Shown here one piece after another: positions 1 through 9,952 of a stretch of 64,000 nucleotides of DNA. The position numbers and the translations under genes were made by a program. The stretch covers positions 124,001 to 188,000 of the forward strand of contig JAHDVF020000449.1 in the NCBI GenBank assembly GCA_022606425.2, written 5' to 3'. Within the stretch, counting starts at the first letter, position 1. Each line of letters starts with the position of its first letter. The notes beneath the pieces are model-generated. The model had not been told where the DNA came from. It did no database searches and worked only from the letters and a program-made list of their open reading frames with translations. The DNA is from Lepidostoma basale (Eukaryota; Arthropoda; Insecta; Trichoptera; Lepidostomatidae).

Positions 1-143
1 CCATAGTATAAATACCCATGATGTTGTCCAACCTTGGATAGAAGAGGAACAAGAAGAAATATTACAATATTTTCAATGTGTCATTGCAAGAATTGTCCAT
101 GGGGGCGGCAGTTGGTCTGAAACGTTCTCTAAACTAACGTCTT
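1..143. other. unique sequence, no feature seen
   Basis: No open frame, repeat or RNA motif recognised. It is the left flank of the MITE that follows. Confidence 0.5.
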
Positions 144-496
144 AAGGTCCATTTACACTGGGCAGTCATAAGCCGATACCGACACGTCACGCGTTTGCGT
201 TGAGCGAATAATCATTTTGTTTGTTTTGATGGTGTGTTAATAATTTAATAATTTAAATGGTAGTAAAAATGGTATTCGGTAAAAAATAATTATTATATAT
301 ACTGTAGGAAACACATCCTGAAAAATATTGATCATTTTTATTAAGTGTCAATTTTATGTAGGTAGGTGCTTTCTTCGGGAACCCCCGACGGCGATTTTAT
401 TATAGCATTTGAGATAATGAGTCAGTGAGATTCAAGGCTATTTTTATCGTGACGTGTCGGTATCGGTTGATAACTGTCCAGTGTAAATGGACCTTT
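144..496. mobile_element. MITE with about 47-bp terminal inverted repeats
   Basis: The left end (AAGGTCCATTTACACTGG...) and the reverse complement of the right end match over about 47 bp with a few mismatches, including a shared block reading CCGATACCGACACGTCACG. The AT-rich interior has no coding capacity. Total length is about 353 bp, typical of a non-autonomous DNA transposon. No exact target duplication could be fixed, so the superfamily is left open. Confidence 0.75.
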
Positions 497-992
497 GAAC
501 AACCGTACCGACCCCGTTGAGAACCACTGCTCTATCGCACTTCTCACAGATCCTCGTTTTCTCGACTGTAATGTTGCACACGCCGCCCCCACTTTGAAAC
601 TTTTATATTTGAAATATATTCATGTTTTTTCGCTTTGAATATTTGTGTAAAGAAAGGCGTTATTTTCCCGTAATGATGGCAATGTGCAGATCGTCACAAT
701 ACCCGGTACCTGTCTGCCTGGATACTTGTAACGCGGACCCTTCCCGCAAACACTTGACTCACAGCCCCACATATTTATTTTACCCGCTATGATAAAAATA
801 ATAAGGACGTTCAAATAGAATATGCAGATGTACCCCACGTTTTACTGCCATTCTATTTCGTTATTTCACCATCTTTATTATATCTTATATTAAATATTTC
901 GGTTTATCGTGCCTTTAGAAGACTCGTCCACTAATCTTAATTCGTCTACACCTCCCTGTTGGTGTTTTATAAATAAATAAACTGATTTAACG
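497..992. other. unassigned stretch
   Basis: No recognised repeat. A 72-codon minus-strand frame (620-838) contains Cys residues and a YKYPGRQVPG stretch but matches no family I know and is short enough to be chance. Confidence 0.4.
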
Positions 993-1165
993 AACTAACC
1001 ATCACATACCTCTCTCGATTCCTCTAAATTCATACATCTTGTCATGCACGCACGTCGATTTCTCCGACTCCTCGCGTGACCGATATTTAATATTTGATTG
1101 ATTTGATCGTGCCATGTTTTCTTCGGTCTTCCTTTATTTCTAGCTCCGTTCACGTCGTTTACATA
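993..1165 (-). mobile_element. LINE group W fragment (3' coding end)
   Basis: Minus-strand translation carries the group W signature GRPKKTWHDQINQILNIGH followed by RRNRRACMTRCMN. The usual block between the 3' tail (here AACTAACCATCAC on the plus strand) and the coding end is deleted. 5'-truncated and non-functional. Confidence 0.85.
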
Positions 1166-1350
1166 AACTGATTTATTTTGAAAATACGTCAAAAAGTTCC
1201 TATCTGTTTTTTTTGTTAATTTCAGTTATGGGGATTTGTTTGCAATCACTTTTGTGGGTCGTTGGATTGCCTTTTGTACCTTTTTGATATTATAGTATCA
1301 CGTTACTTTTTTCCATACATAAAGAATCGACAGAAATATCAGGAAAATAC

Positions 1351-1415
1351 AGCGTGGCGTCCGTTATTTTTGCCTACTCCTTCGGGGAGACGCCATGATG
1401 TTTAATTAGTTAATA
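1351..1415 (+). mobile_element. LINE group W 3' end
   Basis: Sixty-five bases matching the group W terminus: GTGGCGTCC..., TGCCTACTCCTTCGGGGAGACG, then a degraded TTAG-type tail. It lies 185 bp from, and in opposite orientation to, the preceding fragment. Confidence 0.7.
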
Positions 1416-1547
1416 TTTTTGTCATACTATATATTGACTTGTAAAAACGTCAGAGCGCGCGCCGTTACGACAGATAGATGTGCACGTTCGCCGTCACGTC
1501 AGCATACTTCACAACACGACACGCCACATCGATATTATTATTATTAT

Positions 1548-2345
1548 TCTGATGACTTGTATTTTAAGTGCGCCGTTTTGAAAAATCAATTACTCCAAGG
1601 GCGCACTAGGAAATGACTGACCGAACAGTGCAGTCTTTAGAAGTTTCTTAAATTTAACGTCACTATCCTCATACTTAATACTAACATGGAGGCTATTCCT
1701 CGCCAACGGATCCGCAACGCTGAAAGCACAATCACAGAAACTTGCTTTATTGGCTCTGACTGGAATTGTTATGTTGTTTGCACTTGTTTCTACTGATCGG
1801 AGTGAACTTTGCCTTTCCGTTGGCGCTCTCTGATTTCGAGCCTTAAACACTGTCAAACACTATTTATTTTTTACTCGCTCTCGGATTTCAAGCCAGTGAA
1901 GGTCCTTCGGGAGTGGCACCCAGGTGGTAGAAGACCAATTGGACGACCAAGGCTGCGATGTGAGGATGAAGTTGGGAGAGATGGGGCAAAGTTGTTACGA
2001 GTGTCAAATTGTAGGGTCGAAGCGGGGGACAGGAGGAGTTGGAGGCGAAGAATACTGGAGGCTAAGGCTCGATATGGGCTGTAGAGCCATCGAAGAAAAA
2101 GAAGATTAAGAAGGTCCTTCGGGAGCGGCGTGATATAACAGGATTTTTGTTGCCCCATAATCAATCGGGCAGCAGCATTGAATACGGTTTGTATTCTGTT
2201 TAATTGATTATTAGGCAATCCAGCGTACATTTCGTTGCAATAATCTAAACGTGACACTACAAAAGAATTTACGAGGGTCCTAGTTTCACCAATAGGTAAA
2301 TATCTCCTTATATGTTTATGGCTTAAGTATCCAGAGGCCACGCCC
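1548..2345 (-). pseudogene. CR1/L2-like LINE reverse-transcriptase C-terminus, split by an insertion
   Basis: In the part at 2111-2345 the minus strand reads RTLVNSFVVSRLDYCN and NAAARLIMG, a hallmark of the region after the catalytic RT motifs in CR1/L2/Rex-type LINEs. The part at 1590-1856 reads FCDCAFSVADPLARNSL and FKKLLKTALF, the usual final motif of the same ORF. The two parts are separated by a 194-bp insert with a target duplication. The copy is 5'-truncated and dead. Clade within CR1-like elements not resolved. Confidence 0.85.
1917..2110 (+). mobile_element. 3' end of another non-LTR element (group P), nested insertion
   Basis: The plus-strand frame contains RPIGRPRLRCEDEV and WRRRILEAKARYGL, the terminal motif of a common LINE ORF, then an A-rich tail (CGAAGAAAAAGAAGATTAAG). 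It is flanked by AAGGTCCTTCGGGAG(T/C)GG at 1899-1916 and 2111-2128, a target-site duplication of 18 bp with one mismatch. Target-primed insertion into the CR1-like copy explains the structure. Confidence 0.85.
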
Positions 2346-2790
2346 TCTGTCCGCCTGTGCAGGGTTCGATCGATCGCTCTAAATACAACATGCGGGCCAT
2401 ACGCCGATAATCCGCTAAAGTGTCCAGGCTCTTCTCACCTTATCTCGTCTCCGCTCCGCGCTTGGGCAGATATACCCTCCGTCCGCCCAGAGCGGTGTGC
2501 ATCGGATTATCCAAGCCCACATGTGGTGCGCAATGGGCCAACGAAAATGTTTTTCGATCCTACCCGCATGACCCGCAATACAAACAGACACCTACCTAGC
2601 ATGCACGATAAATTTAAACTTTAGAATACAAAGTGTTGTTTGAATTTTGTACGCTGAAAATAACCAATTGAAATTTGCTTTGTTATTCTTTTGTTTTTTA
2701 CTTAAATGTTCGTCTTCACCACTGTTGAAACACGTCGGATGATTATTCAAGTAAAGCATTTTATTTATTGACAGTATTATAAATCTTTTG
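2346..2790. other. unique stretch, partly GC-rich
   Basis: No coding or repeat signal recognised. The part at 2400-2530 is GC-richer than its surroundings. Confidence 0.4.
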
Positions 2791-2794
2791 ACAA

Positions 2795-2905
2795 ACCCGC
2801 AGCGTTTCATTTTACGCACCTACCCAGTCGATAAATAAAACAACGCATTTCACATTGTTCTATCGAAGAGATTTGAAATTGGAAAGAAATGGAATCATTT
2901 GTCGT
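2795..2905 (+). repeat. dispersed repeat T, copy 1
   Basis: Contains CCTACCCAGTCGATAA, TTCACATTGTTCTATCGAAG and AGATTTGAAATT. The same order of blocks recurs at 3798-3880 and 3945-4050. Confidence 0.7.
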
Positions 2906-3157
2906 ATGGAAGTTGTTTCAAAATGGCGCCCATGGACGGCTGTCATTTGAAGCTTCTCATAAAAAAAATGTCTACATTTTGGCAATCCTTTAAGATTAAA
3001 AGCAGCTCCATATACAAGTATATGCATCATCATGAATGGTTTATTCTTTTTTTATTGGTGCACGCTCTCATACTCAAATTGTATATCGCTCTGCACGCTT
3101 TCCCATCAGCCAGCCAATTAAAATGACAACCTCTGCCTAAATAGGCTTTTACCTCCG

Positions 3158-3760
3158 GTGCCGCCGCCACAGTTCCTGACCATCGTAATCGCTCACTCTC
3201 CATTTTGCCGTTGCTACCATCGTCCTGACCCGCTGCCATCTCCAAGTCTGCTGGCGTTCCTCCTACGCCTCCATCCCTTGCTTCTCCTGCCGTCATCGAC
3301 GCCACCGCCTCCTGCACCGCAGCCTCTCCCTGTCTTGCAGCCTCCTCCTGCCCCGCCGCCGCCATCGTTGCCGACCCGCTGTTTACTCCAACGCTTCATG
3401 CCTAAACCTTTTCTTACCACCATCCTTATCCCATCCTGTATCTCAACCCCATTGCCATATCGGTCCCCACCCAAGACCACCGGCCCACGCCCAAGGCCAC
3501 TCTTGTCCCACTTGGTAACATATCCAGGACCAACCGGCCCCCATCCAAGGCCACTCTCTATCACCGTTCCTCGCTCGCCACCCAAGTCCTCGGCCCCTTT
3601 CCAAGGTCATCCCCAACCCCTCCACACTCCTCCCTACCCGGGTAGTCAGGTCCAAATTTCGGACACAACCCACTACATCCTCCAAGTCACCCTCCCCTCA
3701 CCATCCAACAATACAACTTCATATCCAATAAATAAATTTCCAACATGTGGGGGAACAATT
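3158..3760 (+). repeat. C-rich segment with a proline-rich open frame; probably repeat-derived
   Basis: The plus strand is open from 3158 to 3820 (220 codons) and very rich in Pro, with runs such as PPPAPPPPS. The stretch SHLVTYPGPTGPHPRPL is also present, slightly changed, in a frame at 36947-37183, beside which typical repeat sequence is found. A repeat shared by two sites, with C-rich strand bias keeping frames open, is more likely than a gene. No signal peptide, Kozak-type context or splice signals were identified. Confidence 0.5.
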
Positions 3761-3797
3761 GCCTTTGGGTTGGTACTCCCGAAAAGACAATTTTCCA

Positions 3798-4050
3798 AGA
3801 CCTACCCAGTCGATAATTAAGACTACGCTTTTCACATTGTTCTATCGAAGAGATTTGAAATTTGAAAGAAAATTGTCGAATGGATATAGACCATAGACTA
3901 CGAAATTAATGTTGCGATTTTTTGACACAATGCATTGTTTCATTATACGTGCCTACCCAGTAGTTTAAATGAGACAATGCTTTTAACATCGTTCTATTGA
4001 AGAAATTTTAAAATTTGAGTGAAATGGAATCATTTTTAATAAGCAAATCA
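3798..4050 (+). repeat. dispersed repeat T, copies 2 and 3
   Basis: Copy 2 (3798-3880) and copy 3 (3945-4050) share CCTACCCAGT and TTCTAT(C/T)GAAGA with copy 1. Copies 2 and 3 begin about 147 bp apart, like a local duplication that has diverged. Confidence 0.7.
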
Positions 4051-4392
4051 TTGTCATTTCGGTCATTGTCGGTAGAGTAACATAGTTTGATTTCTAGAAG
4101 TGCTTCCGTAAATAAACGTTGCGCAAAAGCATTAAATTTAACATGTCTGTTTTATTAGAGTTTGTTACGCTTTTTTATTAATCAAATAAATGAGCATCCT
4201 TTGTTTAATGGCGGAGCTAACCCCTCGTTTTCGGGTGGCGTTCCTATTGCGGCTTTTTCGTCCTGTCAATTTGTCCCAGTCAAGTAACAAAGGTCAGGGG
4301 TCAAGGTCCTACATGTCCCTACCTATTTTAGGACTACTGTCAAGCGATGCCGCAATCTCTATAATAATTCCCTTATTATTTTAATATATAAG
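4051..4392. other. unassigned stretch
   Basis: No repeat recognised. A 64-codon plus frame (4190-4384) has no recognisable product. Confidence 0.4.
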
Positions 4393-4722
4393 AGTGGAAG
4401 AAGGTTTTATGAACAAAATTATGAGATGATCGCTGCGTTGGTTTTCACATATGGGGCGCATGGATGGATAAATAATTAAGAAAGTATACGTTAATGGTGT
4501 CAATGAAGTACGGAGTCTAGGTAAACTGAGGAAAACATGGCATGACCAAATTAATAAAGTTTTAAAGGTTGGTCGTGTTCATGTTAGAAGTCGGGAAATT
4601 CGACGTGGGTGTTTGACTCGTTGTATAAATGTGGAGGAAGCTAGAGAGGTGTGGCAGGATAGCGTAGTGTCGCGGTCCATTATCTCTGCCTACCCCTTCG
4701 GGAAAACGGCGTGATTGTTTGA
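4393..4722 (+). mobile_element. LINE group W fragment
   Basis: Plus-strand reading shows the W order: MNKIM..LRW, a GHMER-like block, TWHDQINKVLKVG, TRCINVEEAREV, then TACCCCTTCGGGAAAACGGC and the GTGATTGTTTGATG tail. Frame is broken by indels (for example a TGA just after the MNKIM block). Confidence 0.85.
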
Positions 4723-4774
4723 TGTGGTTGTGATGTTACTTTAAAAATATCCATTATGGATATAGAAATAACAG

Positions 4775-5012
4775 CATAGCAGTGGGTGCAGCATTTGGCG
4801 AGACAGGATGAGCTCAGGTGGTCACCTAGAATCATGAAGTAGAGTCCTTAGAATAACAGAAGACGCATAGGAAGACAACAAAAAAGATTAACGGATGATA
4901 TTATCCAACTTGCGGGTCGTAGGTGGCAACAGATAGCCCAAGATATCAAATGTTGGAAAAGTTTAGATGAGGTCTATATCCAGTGGTGGAGAAAAATTGG
5001 CTGATAAAAAGA
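4775..5012 (+). mobile_element. LINE group R-like 3' coding end
   Basis: Plus translation gives KRLTDDIIQLAGRRWQQIAQ and SLDEVYIQWW, the terminal motif of RTE-like ORFs (R..W.DD....AG..W...A.....W..L.EAY...W). Ends in an A/G-rich tail. Upstream frame carries stops, so it is a dead fragment. Confidence 0.8.
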
Positions 5013-5148
5013 AGAAAAAGTAGAATATAAATAAGAAGAAGCAGCGATTTGTATAAAGCATAGGTACCCAATCTTCTCTGGAACACCGCCACTTTTACAA
5101 GAAAAAAAAATTCCATCGCCCCTTCTTACAATACTAATTATTTTACTT

Positions 5149-5530
5149 ACCATCACGCCTATTTTCCCGAAGGGGTAAGCAGAAAAAATGGACCGCCACA
5201 CTGTTCTTTCCTGAAATACTTCCCTCGAATCTGACTACTCGTACATCGTGTCATGCACGCACGTCGATTTCTTCTTTTAGATTTGATCGTGTCACGTTTA
5301 AGGATCTTCCTTAATTTCTTGATTCGTTCACATCTCAAATGTACCTATATTTATTTACATTTCTTTCTTCATTACCATAATTCTTTCCATGTGTAAAAAT
5401 AATCTTAATGAACATATCATTATTTTGTTCATAACACTTTCATTCGCACTGCACTCGCTTCTTAAATTTGCATTTGATACTATCATATACAGATTTATCA
5501 CACATTCGTCCAAGAGATCTTATTTTGAAT
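5149..5530 (-). mobile_element. LINE group W fragment
   Basis: Plus-strand landmarks of an inverted W copy: ACCATCACGCC, CGAAGGGGTAAGCAG, GTGTCATGCACGCACGTCGA, TTATTTTGTTCATAACAC and CGTCCAAGAGATCTTATTTT. Faces the copy at 4393-4722. Many indels. Confidence 0.85.
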
Positions 5531-5600
5531 AATGAAAATAAATATTATAAAAACTCTTTTTTAAACGTATATTTATTTAAAATCCACAAATGTTTGTGTC

Positions 5601-5638
5601 TTCGACCGGTTTCGGCAGCTCGCTGCTATCTTCTGGTT
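5601..5638 (-). ncRNA. hammerhead-like motif, family F (degenerate)
   Basis: On the minus strand: CAGAAGA (CUGANGA with U4 changed), a GCAG-CGAG-CUGC stem II, GAAA, palindromic ACCGGU stem III and a GUC cleavage triplet. The core mutation predicts weak or no activity. A second copy is at 53186-53224. Confidence 0.5.
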
Positions 5639-5660
5639 CAGCGACCTGATGCGAGCTCTA

Positions 5661-6129
5661 CCATGAAATTTCAAATAACAACATTAGAAAAAGTAAGTTA
5701 ATGTTGAAAAATGAATTTTGGTTTTGTGAGCACGTTTTCATTGACTTTACAATTTTCGTACAAACTAATCTATTGTGATTACTCCACCCCACCCCTTCTG
5801 GCCGCGCCCCCAAGCTTCCAATGACGTCACGTTCGGTCACGAAAATTTTGTCTGATAATTGCGGAATATTTTGAATGTCGAATACGCACGACACGTATTG
5901 TGTAAGGTCCCGTTGAAAAGTTTTTCGAATCCAGCCGGAATGAAAGGCACATCGTCAGCGGGGCGTGAGTAGATATACCGCCCGACACATTTAGCTCAAA
6001 ATTTTTATTTTCATCCACCGCTTTGAAGCTGTCTAAAATTTTATTTAAAAATCGAAATTCTGTTCGTACACGGTGTGCAGGATTTTGTGTCCAATTAATC
6101 TCAAAAGATAATTATTCCGATCGACATTT
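5661..6129. other. unassigned stretch
   Basis: No recognised repeat or exon. Two short minus frames (5658-5894 and 5827-6018) have no recognisable product. Confidence 0.35.
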
Positions 6130-6393
6130 GACGACCTTCGTGGCAGAGTGGTCACGAGCTCTGACTTCCATGCCGAAGGTCCTGGGTTCGATTCCCGGCG
6201 ATGGCAGTGTGATTGTCACACTGTCATTGGTCTGGTGTAGAATTCACGTGACAATAAAATGGCTACCAATAGATTGGCTACCTATCACATGTCACGAGAA
6301 TCAATATAATAGCTAAAAAATAAAAATTGTATACAGTAATTGGGCCCAAACGACCTGTTGTGTACATAAAAAAAAATTAAAATTAAAAAAAAA
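6130..6393 (+). mobile_element. tRNA-derived SINE, 3' end type II
   Basis: Head has an A box (TGGCAGAGTGG) and a B box (GGTTCGATTCC) spaced as in a tRNA, then a conserved body (TTCACGTGACAATAAAATGG, CATGTCACGAGAATCAATAT). It ends with the type II module (GTATACAGTAATTGGG, CGACCTGTTGTGTACAT) and an A-rich tail. No protein is encoded; retroposition would use LINE machinery. Confidence 0.9.
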
Positions 6394-6668
6394 ATAACGA
6401 AAGGATCATTGAGATAGTTTGGACACATGGATAGAATAAATACAGAAAGAATGGTAAAAAAATATGTCTTAACGATGTAAATGGAACTAGAACTAGAGGA
6501 AGACCGAGAGAAACATGGCACGATTAAATAAATCAAATATTGAATGTCAGCCACGTGAGTGGTAGAAATCGACGTGCGTGGATGACACGATTTATGAATG
6601 TTGAGGAAGTGTGAGAATTGTGGCAGGAAAAACAATGTTTCATTTTGTGATGGTTAGTTAGTTAGTTA
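6394..6668 (+). mobile_element. LINE group W fragment, (GTTA)n tail
   Basis: Begins at the MKGSLRWFGHM-equivalent region and ends TGATGGTTAGTTAGTTAG. The CTACCCCTTCGGGG block before the tail is deleted. Lies tail-to-tail with the next entry, 40 bp away. Confidence 0.85.
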
Positions 6669-6708
6669 CGTTTGTAATATGTTTTTTATTTATATTTTAT
6701 AAATAAAA

Positions 6709-7146
6709 ACTAACTAACTAACTAACCATCAGCCGTCTCTCCGAAGGGGTAGGCAGAAATAATGGACTGCCACACTTTTCTTTCCTGACATATTTCTCTT
6801 GCTTTCTCAACATTCATACATCGTGTCATGCACGCGCGTCGATTTCTCTGACTCCTCACATGGCCGACATTCAATATTTGATTTATTTGATCGTGTCACG
6901 TTTTTCTCGGTCTTCCTCTTTTTCTGGTTCCATTAACATCGTTAACATATAATTTTTTTACCATTCTTTCTTCATTCATTCTTTCCATATGTCCAAACCA
7001 TCTTAATGATCCTTTCATTATTTTGTTCATAACACCATCATTCGCACCGCATTCACTTCTTACATTTTCATTCGACACTCTATCATACACAGAGTATCCG
7101 CACATTCGTCTAAGAGATCTCATTTTTACTGCATTTATTCTACTTT
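6709..7146 (-). mobile_element. LINE group W fragment, (GTTA)n tail
   Basis: Minus copy starting with TAACTAACTAACTAACCATC on the plus strand. The minus frame 6896-7123 reads MRSLRRMCGYSVYDRVSNEN and LRWFGHMER..EERMVKKLYVND. Truncated at the 5' side near 7146. Confidence 0.9.
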
Positions 7147-7639
7147 ATTATTTATTAATTAAGGGTTCCATCAGCGATTCAATAATATATCGTTGTCGTT
7201 TAAAAATAAATAACACTGAGCTAAGTTACTAAATAAAACAATTATAAAATAAGCGTCTGCCGGAAAAAAAAGTATCACGGTTTATTTAAGGTCAATTCAG
7301 CAACCCAGGACTTTCGGAACACCGTGTTAATTTTTTCACGAATTCGTATTATTCAACGTAAATTTTTGACAACCAGGCCGTTAGCTTTGGGTGACCATAC
7401 GTCAGCCTCTCGGATGTGATTCCCGAAAATTGAAGTAATTTTAAAATTCCGCCGGTGAAATTTGTTCGAATCGAATGTGAGCGGAACGAATTCGTTCATT
7501 TATCCAGAGGTGATTTGGCGCCCTTTGCTGAAACAGGCATGAAATTGAACATTTTATTATCTAAGGGTATAACGCCACAATGATATATATTATTTGATAA
7601 TTTAAAAATACATGTTTTTATTTTAATTTATAACTTACT
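7147..7639. other. unassigned stretch
   Basis: No repeat family recognised; 7270-7550 looks single-copy within this window. Confidence 0.35.
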
Positions 7640-7920
7640 AACCAACTAATCAACTAATCATCACGCCGTTTCCCCGGAAGGGTAGAGGAGAGGATAAATC
7701 GCTACATTGTTCTATCCTGACATTACTCTCGCGCATCTTATATATTCACATTCGTGATATGTACGCTCGTCGATTTTTCCTACTTCGAAGATGGCCTCCT
7801 TTCAGTAATTGATTCATTCGGTCATCCCATGTCTTCCTTGGCCTTCCACTACTTTATTTTTCCATTCACACTACTTGTATATACGCGTATTTTTATAACC
7901 TTTCTTCCCTTATCCATTGA
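7640..7920 (-). mobile_element. LINE group W fragment
   Basis: Inverted W copy (plus landmarks CATCACGCCGTTTCCCCGG, TCGTCGATTTTTCCTACTTC, CATGTCTTCCTTGGCC). It abuts the Penelope-like frame at about 7921 and so probably cut that element. Confidence 0.85.
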
Positions 7921-8205
7921 TCTTTTTATATAGGTAAAACAAGTCGTCGTTTTAAATTAAGAATAAAAGAGCACATAAGATGTCTTTCTAATAATAATTT
8001 TTCTGAATTTGATAACCACCTCATTGAAAAAGATCATTATTTTAATAAAGAGAATGGCGTAGAAATTTTGCATGTTAATAATAGAAATATAACTTTAAGC
8101 TATCTCAAAATTTAAGAAATTAAAAAAGCCATGAGAAATAAAGAAAATATTATAAATAATCAAATAAATTTAAGTCCAATCTTTGATTTATTTCATTTGT
8201 TGTAA
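7921..8205 (+). pseudogene. Penelope-like retroelement, C-terminal GIY-YIG endonuclease fragment
   Basis: The plus frame reads FYIGKTSRRFKLRIKEHIRC, then SEFDNHLIEKDHYF and VEILHVNNRNITLSYL. The order YIGKT.R.F..R..EH followed by an H/D-rich block fits the GIY-YIG domain that Penelope-like elements carry after their reverse transcriptase. There is an in-frame TAA at 8113-8115, then 29 further codons to TAA at 8203. The RT domain is absent because the 5' side is cut by a LINE. It sits 140 bp upstream of a ribozyme-bearing palindrome (8345-8670), the place where a Penelope terminal repeat would be expected. Family assignment is from motif memory, not a search. Confidence 0.7.
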
Positions 8206-8411
8206 GTAATTACCTGAACCCCAATAAGAACTTTATATTATTATTTAAAAAATTTAATTGATTCATAATATTTGTTATAACAAAATCATAATCGTTCCAA
8301 AATAAATCTTTATAACATCCGTCAAAACTTATCACATTTCATAATATTTCTCTTTTTCTTTTTTATATACTTTGCATATTCAACTATTATATTATACTTT
8401 AAAAAAATTAC

Positions 8412-8450
8412 ATATACATGTTTCGGACAAACAGTCCTTCTTCAGTGATA
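8412..8450 (-). ncRNA. hammerhead ribozyme motif, family B (core intact)
   Basis: Minus strand: CUGAAGA (fits CUGANGA), stem II GGAC...GUCC, GAAA, stem III ACAUGU, cleavage triplet GUA. Stem I is weak. Type I topology with a very short stem III. Confidence 0.65.
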
Positions 8451-8564
8451 CATATTATAAAGATTTTTCTTTTTAATATTAGAACATTGTTTACATGATC
8501 TGACAGATGTTATAAATCATTATATCTGTCAAAACTGATCATATTTGTAAACAATTTTATAATA

Positions 8565-8602
8565 TGACTGAGGAAGGACCGGGTTGTCCGAAGCATGTCT
8601 GA
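8565..8602 (+). ncRNA. hammerhead-like motif, family B (one core change)
   Basis: Plus strand: CUGAGGA, stem II GGAC...GUCC, GAAG instead of GAAA, stem III around CAUG, GUC. The A15.1 to G change should impair it. Confidence 0.6.
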
Positions 8603-8670
8603 TATATGTATATATTTTTTTTAAAGTTAGTGTTGTACTCGTAAATATAAAGTATAGAAAAAAGAAACGA

Positions 8671-9060
8671 CGTATAATTTAAAATTATTTTATCTCGTTT
8701 TAAATAAACGTTGTAGCGAGGGCCGCTGGAAATAGCTTCCTTTGCATTTGATGTGCACAATAATTTATAATTTAAATAGCCCAGGCAAACTCCCGCCTGC
8801 CCTTAATTCCGAAGAAGGTGCCGCTTGAAATATTCCCGAGATGAAAGCTAAAAAATGGACATCTTAATCAAGGAGCCGATTCAGTTTCCTCGCGTCTCGG
8901 GCCCGCGTTGTTCGTTCAATTGAAATATCAGAGCGACTTTGCCCTCTGGGGATATTTTTGACGTTTCTCTTGCCGTACCATAAATTGCGCGCGTATCGGT
9001 GATGTGTAATCACTACACAATTAAAAATAATTGTTTAGTCCACAAAATATTTAAAATAAT
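8671..9060. other. unique stretch, GC-richer at 8780-9000
   Basis: No repeat or frame recognised. Confidence 0.35.
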
Positions 9061-9240
9061 CATAACTGTTAAAATTTAAAATACTGTTATATATCACAAT
9101 TTCTTTTTATTTACCGAGTGTCGCGACAGCTGTTTCGCCAACCAATGTTGGCATCATCAGGTGTTACAATCAACTATTGTAGTCTTGAAATTCTGGTTTC
9201 AGGTAATACTTTCCAGTATTTTGGGGTTCATCCCTTAATT
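9061..9240. mobile_element. family A element (half copy)
   Basis: Shares its left flank (AACTGTTA..., ATCACAATTT) and ribozyme block with the complete palindrome at 43670-43930. Only one arm is present. Confidence 0.65.
9120..9165 (-). ncRNA. hammerhead ribozyme motif, family A (core intact)
   Basis: Minus strand: CAC-CUGAUGA, six-base-pair stem II (GCCAAC/GUUGGC), GAAA, palindromic stem III ACAGCUGU, GUC, then GCG. Stem I has one mismatch next to the site. Core fully matches the hammerhead consensus. Confidence 0.75.
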
Positions 9241-9299
9241 ATTGTTAACATTGCATTGAGCCCCACCAATTATCTTAATTACAGAATTCTGATCCATTA

Positions 9300-9475
9300 A
9301 CCTATCTATATTTGCTTGATTTTCGATTAATTTAATAATGCCTAAGATGGGAAAAACATGTCATTCCCATTACATATAATAAAACTTCTTGAAAACAGAC
9401 TTTTTCATTCGTATTAATTATTCAATATTGAGTTTTACATCATTGTTTAAGAAACAATAAAAATGTTTATTGTAT
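9300..9475 (+). mobile_element. family C palindromic element, right half
   Basis: Contains AATGCCTAAGATGGG..AAACATGTCA (decayed ribozyme-like arm), then AATAAAACTTCTTGAAAACAG and TTTTACATCATTGTTTAAG, the right terminal blocks of family C. Confidence 0.65.
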
Positions 9476-9565
9476 TAAATTTCATTTTGGGCGTAAATGA
9501 GCAATAAAATAAATAATAATCATTGTTGAAATCAAGTATGTGCTAAGATATTATAATATTAATGG

Positions 9566-9755
9566 GTTAAGTGGAGGGACGTCAGGGAGTTAATAGAAGG
9601 CAGCTGTCCTGGCTGCGGAACATTAAAAAGTGGACAGGAATTACAAGCGTTCTGAACCTGTTCCAAGTGGCGCAGGACACAGATACCTTTGCTGCAGTGA
9701 TCGCCAACGTTGGGGAGACCTGACACGGCACCGAAAGAAGAAGAAATTGATATCA
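9566..9755 (+). mobile_element. LINE group F 3' end
   Basis: Plus landmarks: GTCCTGGCTGCGGAACATTA, AGTGGACAGGAATTACAAG, TTGCTGCAGTGATCGCC, CGGCACCGAAAGAAGAAG. Same terminus as 55316-55935 and 43020-43215. 5'-truncated. Confidence 0.8.
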
Positions 9756-9797
9756 TTGAATTCATTTAGTTTATTTATTGATCATTAATATTAATGA

Positions 9798-9952
9798 CGA
9801 CGTTTGTTTTCTAGAAGTTTTATTTTATTTAATGAGAATTGCATGTTTCGCCTTGCTGCGGCATAATCAAATGACATTTGATAATGCCGCAGCAAGGCGA
9901 AACATGTCACTACCATAACATAATAAAACTTCTAGAAAGTAGACGTTTTAAT
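9798..9952. mobile_element. family C palindrome (nearly complete)
   Basis: Inverted repeat of about 75-bp arms: GTTTGTTTTCTAGAAGTTTT at the left and AAAACTTCTAGAAAG..GACG at the right, with GCATGTTTCGCCTTGCTGCG and CGCAGCAAGGCGAAACATG in the middle. Each inner arm resembles a decayed hammerhead (UUGAUAA core, GCC/GGC stem II, GAAACAUGUC). Confidence 0.8.

Larger units (their letters stand above)
8345..8670. mobile_element. palindromic family B element with two facing hammerhead-like motifs
   Basis: An inverted repeat with arms of about 100 bp or more. Left arm: TTTATATACTTTG..., CATGTTTCGGACAAACAGTCC. Right arm: GGACCGGGTTGTCCGAAGCATG..., AAAGTATAGAAAAAAGAAA. Shared inner blocks include ATATCTGTCAAAACTGATCA. 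Interpreted as a Penelope-type terminal repeat, because it follows the GIY-YIG fragment. Confidence 0.7.

Noticed and set aside
620..838. Minus-strand exon encoding a Cys- and Pro-containing peptide
   Set aside because: No convincing splice acceptor or donor at its borders and no family recognised.
1871..2341. Continuous 156-codon LINE frame
   Set aside because: The middle of the frame is an unrelated insert with a target duplication; continuity is chance.
3158..3820. A proline-rich secreted or structural protein gene
   Set aside because: Extreme C bias alone keeps frames open, both strands have long frames, and part of it recurs at 36.9 kb as a repeat.
6661..6720. Telomere-like repeat
   Set aside because: The unit is TTAG (four bases), not insect TTAGG; it is the tail of a LINE group W copy.
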